Below, piece after piece: positions 20,168-29,347 of a stretch of DNA of 64,000 nt. Where the stretch lies: the NCBI RefSeq assembly GCF_002197985.1, contig NZ_NBYK01000005.1, positions 72,091 to 136,090 of the forward strand. Reading direction: 5' to 3'. The stretch's first letter is position 1; the number at the start of each line of letters is the position of its first letter. Source of the DNA: Halopseudomonas aestusnigri (GTDB lineage: Bacteria > Pseudomonadota > Gammaproteobacteria > Pseudomonadales > Pseudomonadaceae). Made by a program: the position numbers and the translations under genes. The notes under the pieces are model-generated. The model was not told the DNA's origin. It saw nothing but the letters and a program-made list of their open reading frames with translations, and did not search any database.

Positions 20168-20246
20168 CTTGCTGGGACATGACGGGTCGGTCGCGCCGAC
20201 CAGTGATTTAGCTTCGGATCCAGAAGCTAAATCCTTCACCAGCAAA
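20168..20246 (-). promoter_or_regulatory. Structured leader or operator upstream of nitronate monooxygenase
   Basis: On the minus strand, a perfect 11-bp stem GATTTAGCTTC/GAAGCTAAATC (20205-20233) and a perfect 6-bp stem GGTCGG/CCGACC (20185-20201) lie side by side. They are enclosed by an outer stem TTGCTGG/CCAGCAA (about 20169-20175 with 20240-20246). This is a three-way junction that ends just before the ribosome site GAGGCGAG of the gene. Pairing is seen directly; a regulatory role is inference. Confidence 0.4.
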
Positions 20247-20318
20247 AAGCAAGGCACCTCCTGCCCAACGGCAGACCTGAAATATCGGCCAACAAACCGG
20301 GTGAATAAAGCACCGCGA

Positions 20319-21020
20319 TTACAGACCGAACCCGCTATGGGCATGGCAGTACATGCGCTGCCGCTCCCCTGCCACCCGGTTGCCGTTACCGCAACGCTCC
20401 CCCAGCCAGGCCTTGGCACCCTTGCGGCAGGTGCGGTAGTCAATCGAGCCGCGGCGGTAGTTGCTGCAGAAGCTGGCCGTGTCGATCAGGCTGTTGCGAT
20501 AGCTGTAGGCGGTTTGCCAGCGGCTGCGCCGACCACGGGCATCCTCCCAGGAGAAGGTGGCAGTCCCCGTGCCGTTCAGACCACGCTGACGCGGCTGTTC
20601 AATGCGTCGCGGTTGTGATTGCGCATGCTGGCGAACATGACGCGACTCCATCACATTCACTAGCGGCCGGGGCACATAGTTGTCGTCATTGAAGGACGTC
20701 TGGCGCCCGCCGGATGCCTCGGCCCGGACGACCGGGGCAACCTGCTGCCCCGCAGCGGTCTGCGAGTCTGCCAGCGGCGGCGTCTCGGCGGGGGCTTGTT
20801 TGGCAGGAGCCTCCTCGGGAGTATGAGTTACCGGCCCCTGCGCAGGCGGGGGCGAAAGCGCGGCGACAAGCTGGTCACGCGCAGCGGGCAACCAGTCCGG
20901 GCGGCCAACGTGCACCAGCAACAATACCACCCCAATCCAGAACAGCCGGCCCGCCACCCGGCCAATCGACGCGCCCGCCCCGACCGAACGACGCGGACGA
21001 TCCTCCTGATCTGCTCGCAT
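20319..21020 (-). CDS. Membrane-anchored protein of unknown function with Cys-containing C-terminal domain
   Basis: 233 residues: a basic N-terminus, one membrane helix (about 24-42), a long Pro/Ala/Glu/Gln-rich low-complexity linker (55-130), then a compact C-terminal domain (about 148-233) with four cysteines (FCSNY, YRTCRKG, ERCGNG, MYCHAH) and many Arg. The topology suggests a periplasmic domain held off the inner membrane, its cysteines probably disulfide-bonded. No family is recognised. It is free-standing; 164 bases separate it from the next minus-strand gene. Confidence 0.65.
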   Translation of the reverse strand: MRADQEDRPRRSVGAGASIGRVAGRLFWIGVVLLLVHVGRPDWLPAARDQLVAALSPPPAQGPVTHTPEEAPAKQAPAETPPLADSQTAAGQQVAPVVRAEASGGRQTSFNDDNYVPRPLVNVMESRHVRQHAQSQPRRIEQPRQRGLNGTGTATFSWEDARGRRSRWQTAYSYRNSLIDTASFCSNYRRGSIDYRTCRKGAKAWLGERCGNGNRVAGERQRMYCHAHSGFGL

Positions 21021-21151
21021 GCAACGCTCCCTGTTCTCTCACCGCTCATCCCGAGCCGGCCTGTTTACCGTTTATTCATGCTAGCGCCCGAGTGCAGCGC
21101 TGCCGGCACCAGCCATCGCAGACGTGATCCAGCGCAAACCTGCGGCGCCAA

Positions 21152-22378
21152 TCAGCCATTAAACACCGGCCAGCGCTCGACGACCTGTCCGCCGCGCACC
21201 GCCAGCAGATCCCCAAATTGCAACAGTACCGCTTCGCTCTGGCGAGGACGCAGGAATACCAGCTCATCAAGCTGCGGCGCCGTATGGGTGGATGCCAGCA
21301 ACAACTGCTGATTGGAGCTGCTGCCATAAAGTGCACTCGGCGCCAGACCGCCAGGCGAGACCGGGTCGGCCAGCCAGTTGCCACCGTAGACAAACATCGC
21401 CTCACGGCCCCGACCGGACAGACGAGACAGCAGCCGGGGCAAGCGACCAAGCCCGGGCAGGCTCAGCGAAGGCGCACGTTTGAGCACCGGCGTAGCGATA
21501 AACAGAGCAGGCAAGTGATCGGCCAGACTCGACAGATCAAAATGCGCAGGCTTGAGCAGCCCGCTGCCGAGCGCCAGCTCGTTGCTGAGCTGCTCCTGAT
21601 CGTGCAGTCGATAGGTAGGACTGCCCGCGGTGTTCACCGTCAGCGGCGGCTGACCGTCCGCTGCCAACGCCTGAGCCCACAGATCCGGCGCCTCCCGCTG
21701 CACCTGCTCCACCCGCGCCTGATAAGTCACCATCGCCTGCGCCAGCAACCGGGCCGGCGATCCGAACAGGCGCGGCACCATCGCCACATGCGGCTCGTAA
21801 CCCATAAAACCGGTAAAGGCCAGGTGCTGCGGGTACTGTTCGATCGTCCGCAAAATCTCACGCAACATCCTTTCACCGGCCTCCCCTTCCGGAATGCCGC
21901 CGCGATGCAGGCCCACATCCAGCTCGAGATTCACGTTCAGACGAATCCCGCGCCGCTGCGCCAGCGCCAGATACTGCTGCAGCCGCTCAGGCGAATCGAT
22001 CAGCCATTGCAGTTGCCGCTGCGGATCAAACCCGCCCTGATGCAGCTGATAGAAACGTTCGGCCAGCGCCGCCGGCAGCGGCTTGCCAAGCAGGATGTCG
22101 GCATCCGGCCAGTGCCGGGCGTCGAGATTGAGAAAGGGTTGGTGAAACGACATTAACCGCCGGGTACCCGCTCGCCGGGCAATATAATCAAGCAGTTGGA
22201 ACGACGGCAGCGACTTTTCCACCAGCCGCAACGCCTTGCCGGCCTGCGCGGCAAAGGCCACCGCCTGATCAATGTTGTGATCCAGCCGATCCAGATCGAC
22301 GATCAGCCGCGGCAGCAGCTCACCCTCCGCCTGCAGCGCCGCCTGAAGCCTGCTGAAATAGGCATCATGCGTACTCAT
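21152..22378 (-). CDS. Fold-type III PLP enzyme (D-threonine aldolase / D-serine deaminase-like)
   Basis: 408 residues. The N-terminal alanine-racemase-type TIM barrel carries the PLP lysine in RLVEKSLPS (Lys55), VNTAGSPTY resembles the PLP-phosphate loop, and the C-terminal beta domain contains ASTHTAPQ where DSD1-type enzymes place a metal-binding His. The usual metal Cys is not obvious, so the reaction may differ from known D-threonine aldolases. ATGA overlap with the upstream FAD oxidase gene shows tight coupling, suggesting both act on one substrate, for example a sugar-derived or D-amino acid compound. Confidence 0.75.
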   Translation of the reverse strand: MSTHDAYFSRLQAALQAEGELLPRLIVDLDRLDHNIDQAVAFAAQAGKALRLVEKSLPSFQLLDYIARRAGTRRLMSFHQPFLNLDARHWPDADILLGKPLPAALAERFYQLHQGGFDPQRQLQWLIDSPERLQQYLALAQRRGIRLNVNLELDVGLHRGGIPEGEAGERMLREILRTIEQYPQHLAFTGFMGYEPHVAMVPRLFGSPARLLAQAMVTYQARVEQVQREAPDLWAQALAADGQPPLTVNTAGSPTYRLHDQEQLSNELALGSGLLKPAHFDLSSLADHLPALFIATPVLKRAPSLSLPGLGRLPRLLSRLSGRGREAMFVYGGNWLADPVSPGGLAPSALYGSSSNQQLLLASTHTAPQLDELVFLRPRQSEAVLLQFGDLLAVRGGQVVERWPVFNG

Positions 22379-23667
22379 GGCAGCACCAGCAGCTTGCGCA
22401 AATGGGCGTTGAACATACGACCTTGCGGGTCCAGGCGCTCACGGACTCGCCTCGCATCATCCCAACGCGGATACAGCTCGGCCAGCCGCACCGCATCCAG
22501 CGAATGCAGCTTGCCCCAGTGGGGACGCCCGCCGTACTTCCAGAAAATCGGCTCCACCAGGTTGAACAGTGGGCGGTAATCCGTGCAGACATGCTGATGA
22601 ATCGAGATGGACGCACTGTCACGCCCGTAGAACGGCGAGAGCCAGGCCTCATCTGCCGCCACCGTGCGGTACTCCAGCGGAAACAACGTGCGCAAGGATG
22701 AACGCTTGACGGTCGCCAGCACCTCTTCCACGCATTCCAGTCCGCGTGCCAACGGCAGCTCGTATTCCATTTCGTTAAAGCGCGACGCCCGCGGGCTGGG
22801 GAAAATCTGGTACGAGCGCCCGACTCGGCACACCTCCGAGTGCAGCGCGGTCAACAGCCGCTGCATCAACGCATCTGCGCCTGCCACGCCATGGGCAATC
22901 CGTGAGGTGATATCGAGCACCCTGTCGACGGGCAGATTGAAACGGGGCTTTGCAGTCGGCGGCTCGGTTGACTCGTTCAGCACCTTCACGACAGCCCTGT
23001 CGGTGCGGAAAAACGCCCAAAACTCGGCGTGGCGGTTATCCCGCGCAAGCCCCTCAAAACAGCTCAGCACCTCAGCCAGCGGCAGCAGGTACTCACGCTC
23101 GGCCAGGTGATAACTGGAGCGGTTTTGCAGGGTAACCCGGGTGATCACGCCCAGCGCACCAAGCGAGGTTGCCCCCGCCTGCAGAATGTCCGCATTGTGC
23201 GAGGAATCAGCGTCGATCACCTCACCGCTCGGCGTCACCAGCCGCAATCCACGCACCAGTGCAGAGAACGACCCCAGGCCCAACCCGGTACCGTGGGTAG
23301 AGGTGCCGCACGCCCCTGCCAACGACTGCGCATCAATATCGCCCTGATTGATCAGCCCCTGGCCGAGCGGCCAGAGCAAAGAGCCCAACGCGTGCAACGG
23401 CGTGCCCGCCATCGCGGTGGCGGTCAGACGTTCAGCGTCGTGGGAGACCAGCCCGTTCAGATGCTCAAGGGAAACCAGATTCCCTGCCGTTTTGCACAGC
23501 GCACTGAACGAATGCCCCGCCCCGGTCACCCGAACCTCACCGCTCGAGCTCTGCAACAACGCAACCAGCTGGTCCTCGCTGCCCGGACGCCACCAACGCC
23601 CGGGCATCGCACGCTGCGACCCTGACCAGTTACGCCATTCACCCTGCGAACTCACAACCGCCGCCAT
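22375..23667 (-). CDS. FAD-linked D-arabinono-/L-gulono-lactone oxidase-like protein
   Basis: 430 residues. The N-terminal FAD-binding PCMH domain has VRVTGAGHSFSALCKTAG (His in the covalent-FAD position) and ACGTSTHGTG; the C-terminal ALO domain ends with HWGKLHSLDAVRLAELYPRW, including the HWGK motif of aldonolactone oxidases. It oxidises aldonolactones or related alditols. ATG at 23667 has AAGGAG at good spacing. First gene of a two-gene operon with the PLP enzyme. The substrate is unknown. Confidence 0.87.
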   Translation of the reverse strand: MAAVVSSQGEWRNWSGSQRAMPGRWWRPGSEDQLVALLQSSSGEVRVTGAGHSFSALCKTAGNLVSLEHLNGLVSHDAERLTATAMAGTPLHALGSLLWPLGQGLINQGDIDAQSLAGACGTSTHGTGLGLGSFSALVRGLRLVTPSGEVIDADSSHNADILQAGATSLGALGVITRVTLQNRSSYHLAEREYLLPLAEVLSCFEGLARDNRHAEFWAFFRTDRAVVKVLNESTEPPTAKPRFNLPVDRVLDITSRIAHGVAGADALMQRLLTALHSEVCRVGRSYQIFPSPRASRFNEMEYELPLARGLECVEEVLATVKRSSLRTLFPLEYRTVAADEAWLSPFYGRDSASISIHQHVCTDYRPLFNLVEPIFWKYGGRPHWGKLHSLDAVRLAELYPRWDDARRVRERLDPQGRMFNAHLRKLLVLP

Positions 23668-23903
23668 ACCCACTCCTTGTCATTGGACCCGGATCAATCC
23701 GGGGGCGCGGTACACTGCCGCGCCAAGCTGATCATTACCCGAGATGGCAACGGGAACAAGGTTGGAAATCAGGATAGAAGCATCGGTGAAGGTGGCTGAC
23801 CTGATGCGCTGCAGAGGGGCGGCGAACGGCAAACAGCACACAACGAACAGCGGCCTTGGCGCTAACCGACGCCTTCACTGCAGCGATGCGACGACAGACT
23901 TCG

Positions 23904-24806
23904 TCAGCCGATTCGCGTCCCGGCGCTCCCTCGCAGAATGCCTGATGCATCCTCCAGCCGGCCGATGGCGGCGATCTTGCCGGTGCCGGCAAACTGCGCG
24001 GCAGCCTTTGCCTTCGGCAACATCGAGCCGGCCGGCAGGCTGATGCCGTCGAGGTCAGCTACGCTCAGCGCACTGACCTGTCGGGCCTGCGGAGTACCGA
24101 AATCGCGATAGATCGCATCAACATCGGTCAGCAAAAGCAGTGCATCGGCGTCTATCTGCTCTGCAAGCAATGCACTGGCCGCGTCCTTGTCGATCACCGC
24201 CTCTACGCCAACCAGGCTGCCGTCGGGCCGGCGCACCACCGGAATACCACCGCCGCCCGCACAGACGACAATCACCTCGTTGCGCAGCAGGATTTTCAGC
24301 ACCGACAGGTCGGGAATCTCAAGCGGCGCCGGCGATGGCACCACGCGGCGCCACTTGTCACCATCCTGCGCAATCGACCAGTTGGCAGCCGCCGCCCTGC
24401 GTTCGGCCTCGGCTTTGTCGTATACCGGCCCGACAAACTTGGTCGGCTTTTGAAACGCCGGGTCAGCCAGATCCACCACCACCTGGGTCAGCAGCGTCGC
24501 GACCGGCTTCTGATGGTCGATAGCATTTTCCAGCTCCTGCTCGATCATGTAGCCGATCATGCCTTCGGTCTCGGCGCCCAGCACATCCAGCGGGTCGGCA
24601 CCATCGGGGCGGTAGGCTGCGCCCTGCAGGGCCAGCAGGCCGACCTGCGGCCCATTGCCATGGGTGATGACCAGTTGATGACCTTCACTGACCAGCTCCG
24701 CCAGCGCGGCAGCAGCCGTGCTCACATTGGCCCGCTGAGTTTCGGCAGTCATGGCCTCCCCGCGCTTGAGCAGGGCATTGCCGCCCAGGGCGACGACGAT
24801 CAGCAT
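23904..24806 (-). CDS. arcC: Carbamate kinase
   Basis: 300 residues of the amino-acid-kinase fold: VALGGNALL at the N-terminus, THGNGPQVG, CAGGGGIPV and LTDVDAIY are conserved substrate and nucleotide sites. It makes ATP from carbamoyl phosphate, the energy-yielding step of the arginine deiminase pathway. Last gene of arcDABC; its start lies one base after the arcB stop with GGAGG inside the arcB end. The 236 bases between arcC and the FAD oxidase gene hold nothing I recognise. Confidence 0.97.
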   Translation of the reverse strand: MLIVVALGGNALLKRGEAMTAETQRANVSTAAAALAELVSEGHQLVITHGNGPQVGLLALQGAAYRPDGADPLDVLGAETEGMIGYMIEQELENAIDHQKPVATLLTQVVVDLADPAFQKPTKFVGPVYDKAEAERRAAAANWSIAQDGDKWRRVVPSPAPLEIPDLSVLKILLRNEVIVVCAGGGGIPVVRRPDGSLVGVEAVIDKDAASALLAEQIDADALLLLTDVDAIYRDFGTPQARQVSALSVADLDGISLPAGSMLPKAKAAAQFAGTGKIAAIGRLEDASGILRGSAGTRIG

Positions 24807-24807
24807 G

Positions 24808-25809
24808 CTAGCCTCCGAGGGTGGCGACCAGAACCGCCTTGATGGTGTGCATTCGGTTTTCCGCCTGATCGAACACGATGGATGCCGGGCTCTCGAACAC
24901 CTCCTCCGTCACCTCCATGCAATCGAGACCGAATTCGCGCTGGATTTCAGCCCCGACAGTGGTTTCCGCGTTATGAAAGGCGGGCAGGCAATGCATAAAG
25001 CAGGCGCGCGGATTACCGGTCTTCTCCATCACCTCGCGGGTGACCTGATAGGGCTTGAGCAACTTGATACGCTCTGCCCACTTCTCCTTGGCTTCGCCCA
25101 TGGAGACCCAGACATCGGTATAGACAAAATCCACACCCCGCACCGCCTCGTCCACGCTTTCGGTCAGGGTCACCCGCGCGCCTGTGTGCTCTGCTATCTC
25201 CCGGGCCTCACGCTGAATGCTCTCCTCCGGCCAGCAGGCACGCGGGGCACAGAGGCGCACATCCATGCCCATCTTGGCGCCACCGATCAGCAGGCTGTCG
25301 CCCATGTTGTTGCCCGCGTCACCGAGAAAGGCATAGGCAACCTGATGCAACGGCTTGTCGACATGCTCCTGCATGGTCAGAAAGTCAGCCAGAATCTGGG
25401 TCGGGTGAAACTCGTCTGTCAGCCCGTTATACACCGGCACACCGGCGTAGGCAGCCAGCGTCTCCACCACCTCCTGGCCAAAACCCCGGTACTCGATGGC
25501 ATCGTAGATTCGTCCAAGCACACGCGCGGTGTCCTTTACCGTTTCCTTGTGACCGATGTGGTTCCCGGACGGCCCGAGATAGGTCACTCTGGCACCCTGA
25601 TCGTAGGCAGCCACTTCAAAGCCGACCCGGGTTCGGGTGGAGCTTTTCTCGAAAATAAGCGCAATATCCTTGCCCTGCAGAACAGGGCGTTCGGTACCGG
25701 CGTACTTTGCCGCCTTGAGGTCGGCCGCCAGTTTGAGCAGAAAGGCGATTTCTTTCGGCGTGTAGTCGCGCAGCGTCAGAAAGCTGCGATTTTTCAGATT
25801 GAATGCCAT
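24808..25809 (-). CDS. arcB: Catabolic ornithine carbamoyltransferase
   Basis: 333 residues. The carbamoyl-phosphate loop STRTRVGFE (about 55-63), [12 protein letters not shown], and the ornithine loop with HCLPAFH are intact. It phosphorolyses citrulline to ornithine and carbamoyl phosphate. Its place between arcA and arcC, and its length, favour the catabolic rather than the biosynthetic (argF) form. Confidence 0.97.
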   Translation of the reverse strand: MAFNLKNRSFLTLRDYTPKEIAFLLKLAADLKAAKYAGTERPVLQGKDIALIFEKSSTRTRVGFEVAAYDQGARVTYLGPSGNHIGHKETVKDTARVLGRIYDAIEYRGFGQEVVETLAAYAGVPVYNGLTDEFHPTQILADFLTMQEHVDKPLHQVAYAFLGDAGNNMGDSLLIGGAKMGMDVRLCAPRACWPEESIQREAREIAEHTGARVTLTESVDEAVRGVDFVYTDVWVSMGEAKEKWAERIKLLKPYQVTREVMEKTGNPRACFMHCLPAFHNAETTVGAEIQREFGLDCMEVTEEVFESPASIVFDQAENRMHTIKAVLVATLGG

Positions 25810-25831
25810 GGTCTGTGGTCTCCTGTCCTGT

Positions 25832-27061
25832 TCAAACCGGGTCGCGCGCCGTTGGGCAGCTCATGCAGTGGCCGCCCCCCCGACCGCGCCCCAGTTCGGC
25901 ACCCGGAATTTCCAGCACCTCGATGCCGGCTGCCTTCAGTTCGGCGTTGGTATCGTCATTGCGGTCATAGGCGATGACGACGCCGGGGCGAAGCGCCACC
26001 ACGTTATTGCCATCGTTCCATTGCTCACGGGCTCGCTCCTCCTCGGTATCACCACCGGTGGGCACGACATGCAGCTTGTTGAAGCCAAGCACCTCGGCCA
26101 CGATCTCGAAGATCGGACGCGGATCCATACGAAAATCCAGAGCCCCCAGGGCGTCTCCCGGGCGAATGTCGTAACACACCAGCTCATCCGCCACTTCCTT
26201 GAAGGTGGTCACCACGTCGCCGCCGCACAGGGTAAACACGGTATCCAGGTGCATGGCCGAGCGGGATTTGGGGATGCGAAACGCCAGCACGCGCTCGACC
26301 ACCTCCCCGGCAAACAGGGCCTGCGCCAGCTGGCCGACGGCTTGGGGCGAGGAACGCTCCCCCATTCCGACCAGCACGGTCTTGTTGCCAACCGGCATGA
26401 TGTCGCCCCCTTCAAGGGTCGCCAGCCCGTGGTCGACCGTCGGGTCGCCCCAGTGAATCTTGGTACGACCGGCAAAGTTCGGGTGGAATTTGTAAATCGC
26501 CGTATTCAGCAGCGTCTCAGGGCGGCGGGCATTCCAGAACATCGGGTTGACCACAACGCCGTCGTAGATCCAGGCGCTGTTGTCACGGGTAAAGAGCGCG
26601 TTCGGCAGTGGCGGTAACACAAATCCGTGATGGCCGATGTAACTGCCGAACAGCCCCGCGGGCTCAAAGGGCAGCTCCTCAACAGTCAGGCCGCCGAGCA
26701 GGTGCCTGGCCAGCAGCTCACTCGGAATCTCTTTCATCCAGCTGACCAGTTCGGATTTTGCGCCTACTCCGACCTGATTGGCGGTAATGCGGTGGTCGAG
26801 CACCCAACTGCGCGCCTCGGGATTATCGAGGGTTCCGGTCAGCAGGGTGTTGACGTCCAGCACCTCCACGCCTTCGTCGCGCATCAGCTGGGTAAATACA
26901 TCGTGATCCTTCTGTGCCTGCTTTACCCAAAAGACGTCATCGAACAGCAACTCCTGGCAATTACCGGGTGTGAGACGCCGATGAGCCAGCCCCGGCCGGC
27001 AAACAACCACCTGACGCAAACGCCCTGTTTCGGAGTGAACGCCCAGCTCTTGAACAGACAT
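25832..27061 (-). CDS. arcA: Arginine deiminase
   Basis: 409 residues. The N-terminal [18 protein letters not shown], the EGGD substrate motif and the C-terminal catalytic Cys in [14 protein letters not shown] (near residue 397) are complete. It converts arginine to citrulline and ammonia. ATG at 27061 has GGGAGAAAGGAT upstream; longer readings enter the intergenic gap. Second gene of the operon. Confidence 0.97.
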   Translation of the reverse strand: MSVQELGVHSETGRLRQVVVCRPGLAHRRLTPGNCQELLFDDVFWVKQAQKDHDVFTQLMRDEGVEVLDVNTLLTGTLDNPEARSWVLDHRITANQVGVGAKSELVSWMKEIPSELLARHLLGGLTVEELPFEPAGLFGSYIGHHGFVLPPLPNALFTRDNSAWIYDGVVVNPMFWNARRPETLLNTAIYKFHPNFAGRTKIHWGDPTVDHGLATLEGGDIMPVGNKTVLVGMGERSSPQAVGQLAQALFAGEVVERVLAFRIPKSRSAMHLDTVFTLCGGDVVTTFKEVADELVCYDIRPGDALGALDFRMDPRPIFEIVAEVLGFNKLHVVPTGGDTEEERAREQWNDGNNVVALRPGVVIAYDRNDDTNAELKAAGIEVLEIPGAELGRGRGGGHCMSCPTARDPV

Positions 27062-27092
27062 ATCCTTTCTCCCTATTGCATTGGCCAAGCGC

Positions 27093-28541
27093 TCACAGCA
27101 GAACGGAAATGCTCAGAACGAGAGTGATAAACAACACCAGAATAACCAGCAGCGGCCAGACGAAAGCCAGCCAGCGGTCGTAGGACACCCGGCCGATGGC
27201 GAGGCCGCCAACCACCACCGCAAAGGTCGGGTTGATGAAGTTCACCAGACCGTTGGCCGACTGATAGGCAGTGACCACAAGGTCACGTCCGACCCCGGCG
27301 AAATCAGCCAGAGGCGCGAGAATCGGCATGGAGAGCACAGCCAGCCCCGAAGATGACGGCACCAGAAAACTCATCGCCGCCTCAATCCAGAACATCAGAT
27401 TGATAAAGGCCAAGCCGCCCATGCCGTCCAGCGCCTGTGCTGCGCTGTGCAGCATGGTGTCTGCGATCAGGCCGTTTTCCATGATCACCACAATCCCGCG
27501 CGCCAACCCGACAACCAGTGCCACACCCAGCAACTCTCTGGCACCGTCGACAAAGTGACTGGTCAGACCCTTCTCGCCCAGACGTGCAATCACGCCGATC
27601 ACGATTGCAGACCCGAGGAACAGCGCGCCCATCTGCGCCATCCACCAGCCCTGGGATGAAACGCCCCAGATCATCACCGCGAAGGTCAGCGCAAACAGCA
27701 CCAGCACCACCGACTGAATGCCGGTCAGGTGATCACTATGCTCCTCAGCCGCCTGACGCTTGAGGAAAAAGGCCTTGTGCTCCTCAAGCTGCTTGGCCAC
27801 CGCCGACCTGGACGGGTCCTGTTTGACGCGATGGGCATACACCATCACGTAGGCGATGCAGATCACCAGCCCGCCGAGCAGAATCACGAACCGGGGGATA
27901 ATCCCGTCGGTAAACGGAATACCCGCCGCATTGGCCGCAATGACCGTCGCAAACGGGTTGATTGTCGAGCCAAGCACACCAATACCGGCCCCGATCAGAA
28001 TGATCGCCACACCGGTGACCGAGTCATACCCCGCCGCCATCATCACGGGTATCAGCAAGGCATAGAACGCCAGCGTCTCCTCAGCCATGCCATAGGTCGT
28101 ACCACCGATGGCAAACAGGCTCATGAGTATCGGGATCATCCAGATCTCGTGGCCCTTCAGATGCACCATCGCCGACCGGATGCCCGTATCAATGGCGCCC
28201 GTGGCGTTCACCACACCGAGAAAGCCGCCCAGAAACAGCACGAACAGCGCCACATCAATCGCGTTGGCCGCATAACTGTCCGGATCATAGAAACCCGCGC
28301 CGGGCGCCAGCATCACCTCGACGATGCCCTGCGGATTCGGCTCCACTTCATGGTAAGTGCCGGCAACCGCCACCTCACGCCCAACCGCCTCGTTCATCTC
28401 GCGGTCAAACTTGCCCGCCGGCATGATCCAGGTGAGACCGGCCATCAGAATGATCAGCAGAAAAAGAATCGAATACGCGGTAGGGAAGCGGGAGGCCATA
28501 TCCTGGCCCTTGTCTTTCTCACGATCAGGTGCGCTGTCCAT
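27093..28541 (-). CDS. arcD: YfcC-family transporter, probable arginine/ornithine antiporter
   Basis: 482 residues with about twelve membrane segments and the YfcC features [34 protein letters not shown] and [19 protein letters not shown]. The family belongs to the ion-transporter superfamily that includes DcuC-like carriers. Most pseudomonads use an APC-type ArcD here, so this is a non-homologous replacement; its role as arginine/ornithine exchanger is inferred from position as first gene of arcDABC. ATG at 28541 has TGGAGGTG at good spacing. Confidence 0.83.
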   Translation of the reverse strand: MDSAPDREKDKGQDMASRFPTAYSILFLLIILMAGLTWIMPAGKFDREMNEAVGREVAVAGTYHEVEPNPQGIVEVMLAPGAGFYDPDSYAANAIDVALFVLFLGGFLGVVNATGAIDTGIRSAMVHLKGHEIWMIPILMSLFAIGGTTYGMAEETLAFYALLIPVMMAAGYDSVTGVAIILIGAGIGVLGSTINPFATVIAANAAGIPFTDGIIPRFVILLGGLVICIAYVMVYAHRVKQDPSRSAVAKQLEEHKAFFLKRQAAEEHSDHLTGIQSVVLVLFALTFAVMIWGVSSQGWWMAQMGALFLGSAIVIGVIARLGEKGLTSHFVDGARELLGVALVVGLARGIVVIMENGLIADTMLHSAAQALDGMGGLAFINLMFWIEAAMSFLVPSSSGLAVLSMPILAPLADFAGVGRDLVVTAYQSANGLVNFINPTFAVVVGGLAIGRVSYDRWLAFVWPLLVILVLFITLVLSISVLL

Positions 28542-28661
28542 TGGACACCTCCAGAGGAATGAAGCCTTATCCGTGTTCACCCCTGCGGCAACGCACAGGC
28601 AAGGGCAAATCCATCTACAAAACCTTTGACACAGTCAGCCATCTGCATGGCGATGCACTTG

Positions 28662-28703
28662 AACGTATCACCACCAAGACAAACCTTAGTTGATACAAAT
28701 CAT
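28662..28703 (-). promoter_or_regulatory. Anr/FNR-type promoter of arcDABC
   Basis: TTGATACAAATCAT at 28690-28703 matches the Anr/FNR box TTGAT-N4-ATCAA in nine of ten fixed positions. Reading on the minus strand, TACGTT at 28667-28662 sits where the -10 element of a class II promoter should be if the box is centred at -41.5. The start codon of arcD is about 115 bases further on. Oxygen-limited induction of the operon is expected. Confidence 0.72.
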
Positions 28704-28739
28704 TTCGTGAGGCGTATTTTCGAATGGCCCCTGGAGTGA

Positions 28740-28937
28740 ATCTGCCGCGCTTCGCAGAGCGGCATGCAGTGTGGGGGGGGGAATATTCTGGTGCTGCAGA
28801 AGATACTCGGGCATACCTTGCTGGCGATGACCATGCGCTACGCACACCTTGCACCTAACCATCTGCAGGAAGCTCTGAGGCTTAACCCGTTCGACACTTT
28901 TTCGACACTTTCCGACGTTGGAAAAGAGAACCCCTGA
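28740..28937 (+). pseudogene. Tyrosine recombinase (integrase), C-terminal remnant
   Basis: From 28782 the frame reads NILVLQKILGHTLLAMTMRYAHLAP and ends at a TGA at 28935. This is the last part of a phage/ICE-type tyrosine recombinase, with the GH of the HxxR/H box region and the catalytic Tyr in MRYAHL. Everything upstream is missing or out of frame. A run of nine G (28773-28781) sits at the break, and the adjacent +1 frame reads on as FAERHAVWGG, so a slip in the tract probably broke the frame. A remnant of an element beside tRNA-Ser. Confidence 0.75.
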
Positions 28938-28969
28938 AATCTTAAAGAAATCAGGGTTTAACTATCGAA

Positions 28970-29157
28970 TCTGACGGCGAGAGGGATTACTCGGCGCTTG
29001 GCGCCTCGCCCTCGGCTGAACCAGCCTCGGGCCGTCGTCGCTGCGCTCCGACGTTCCTGCGCCAGCGGTGCTGGCTCCGGTCGAACCGTTAGGGTTCTCG
29101 TCCGTCTGTTCACCGCACAAACGAAAAAGCCCCAGCTTGCGCCAAGGTCCTTCGTTG
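28970..29157 (-). repeat. rtT-like tRNA-derived repeat, distal copy
   Basis: First of two tandem units (period 186). Read on the minus strand it ends in GAGTAATCCCTCTC plus a damaged CCA-like end, the counterpart of the T-arm and acceptor of tRNA-Ser(GGA). The internal part has strong self-complementary segments and a decayed copy of the tRNA terminator (GGCGCAAGCTGGGGC-TTTTT). Confidence 0.7.
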
Positions 29158-29345
29158 TCTGGCAGAGAGGGATTACTCGGCGCTTTGCGCCTCGCCCTCG
29201 GCTGGACCCGCCTCGGGTCGTCGTCGCTGCGCTCCGACGTTCCTGCGCCAGCGGCGCTGGCTCCGGTCGAACCGTTAGGGTTCTCGTCCGTCTGTTCACC
29301 GCACAAACAAAAAAGCCCCAGCTTGCGCTGGGGCCTTTTTGTTTG
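29158..29345 (-). repeat. rtT-like tRNA-derived repeat, proximal copy
   Basis: Second unit, nearly identical to the distal one. Its tRNA-like end TAATCCCTCTCTGCCAGA keeps the CCA and the following AGA of the true tRNA. The unit starts right after the tRNA gene and includes the functional terminator. Architecture is the same as the 178-bp rtT repeats behind E. coli tyrT, each of which begins with the tRNA 3' end. Confidence 0.7.
29307..29342 (-). terminator. Terminator of tRNA-Ser(GGA)
   Basis: Minus-strand AAAAAGGCCCCAGC-GCAA-GCTGGGGCTTTTTT: a 9-bp GC-rich stem flanked by A and T tracts, starting 6 bases after the tRNA 3' end. Confidence 0.88.
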
Positions 29346-29347
29346 TC

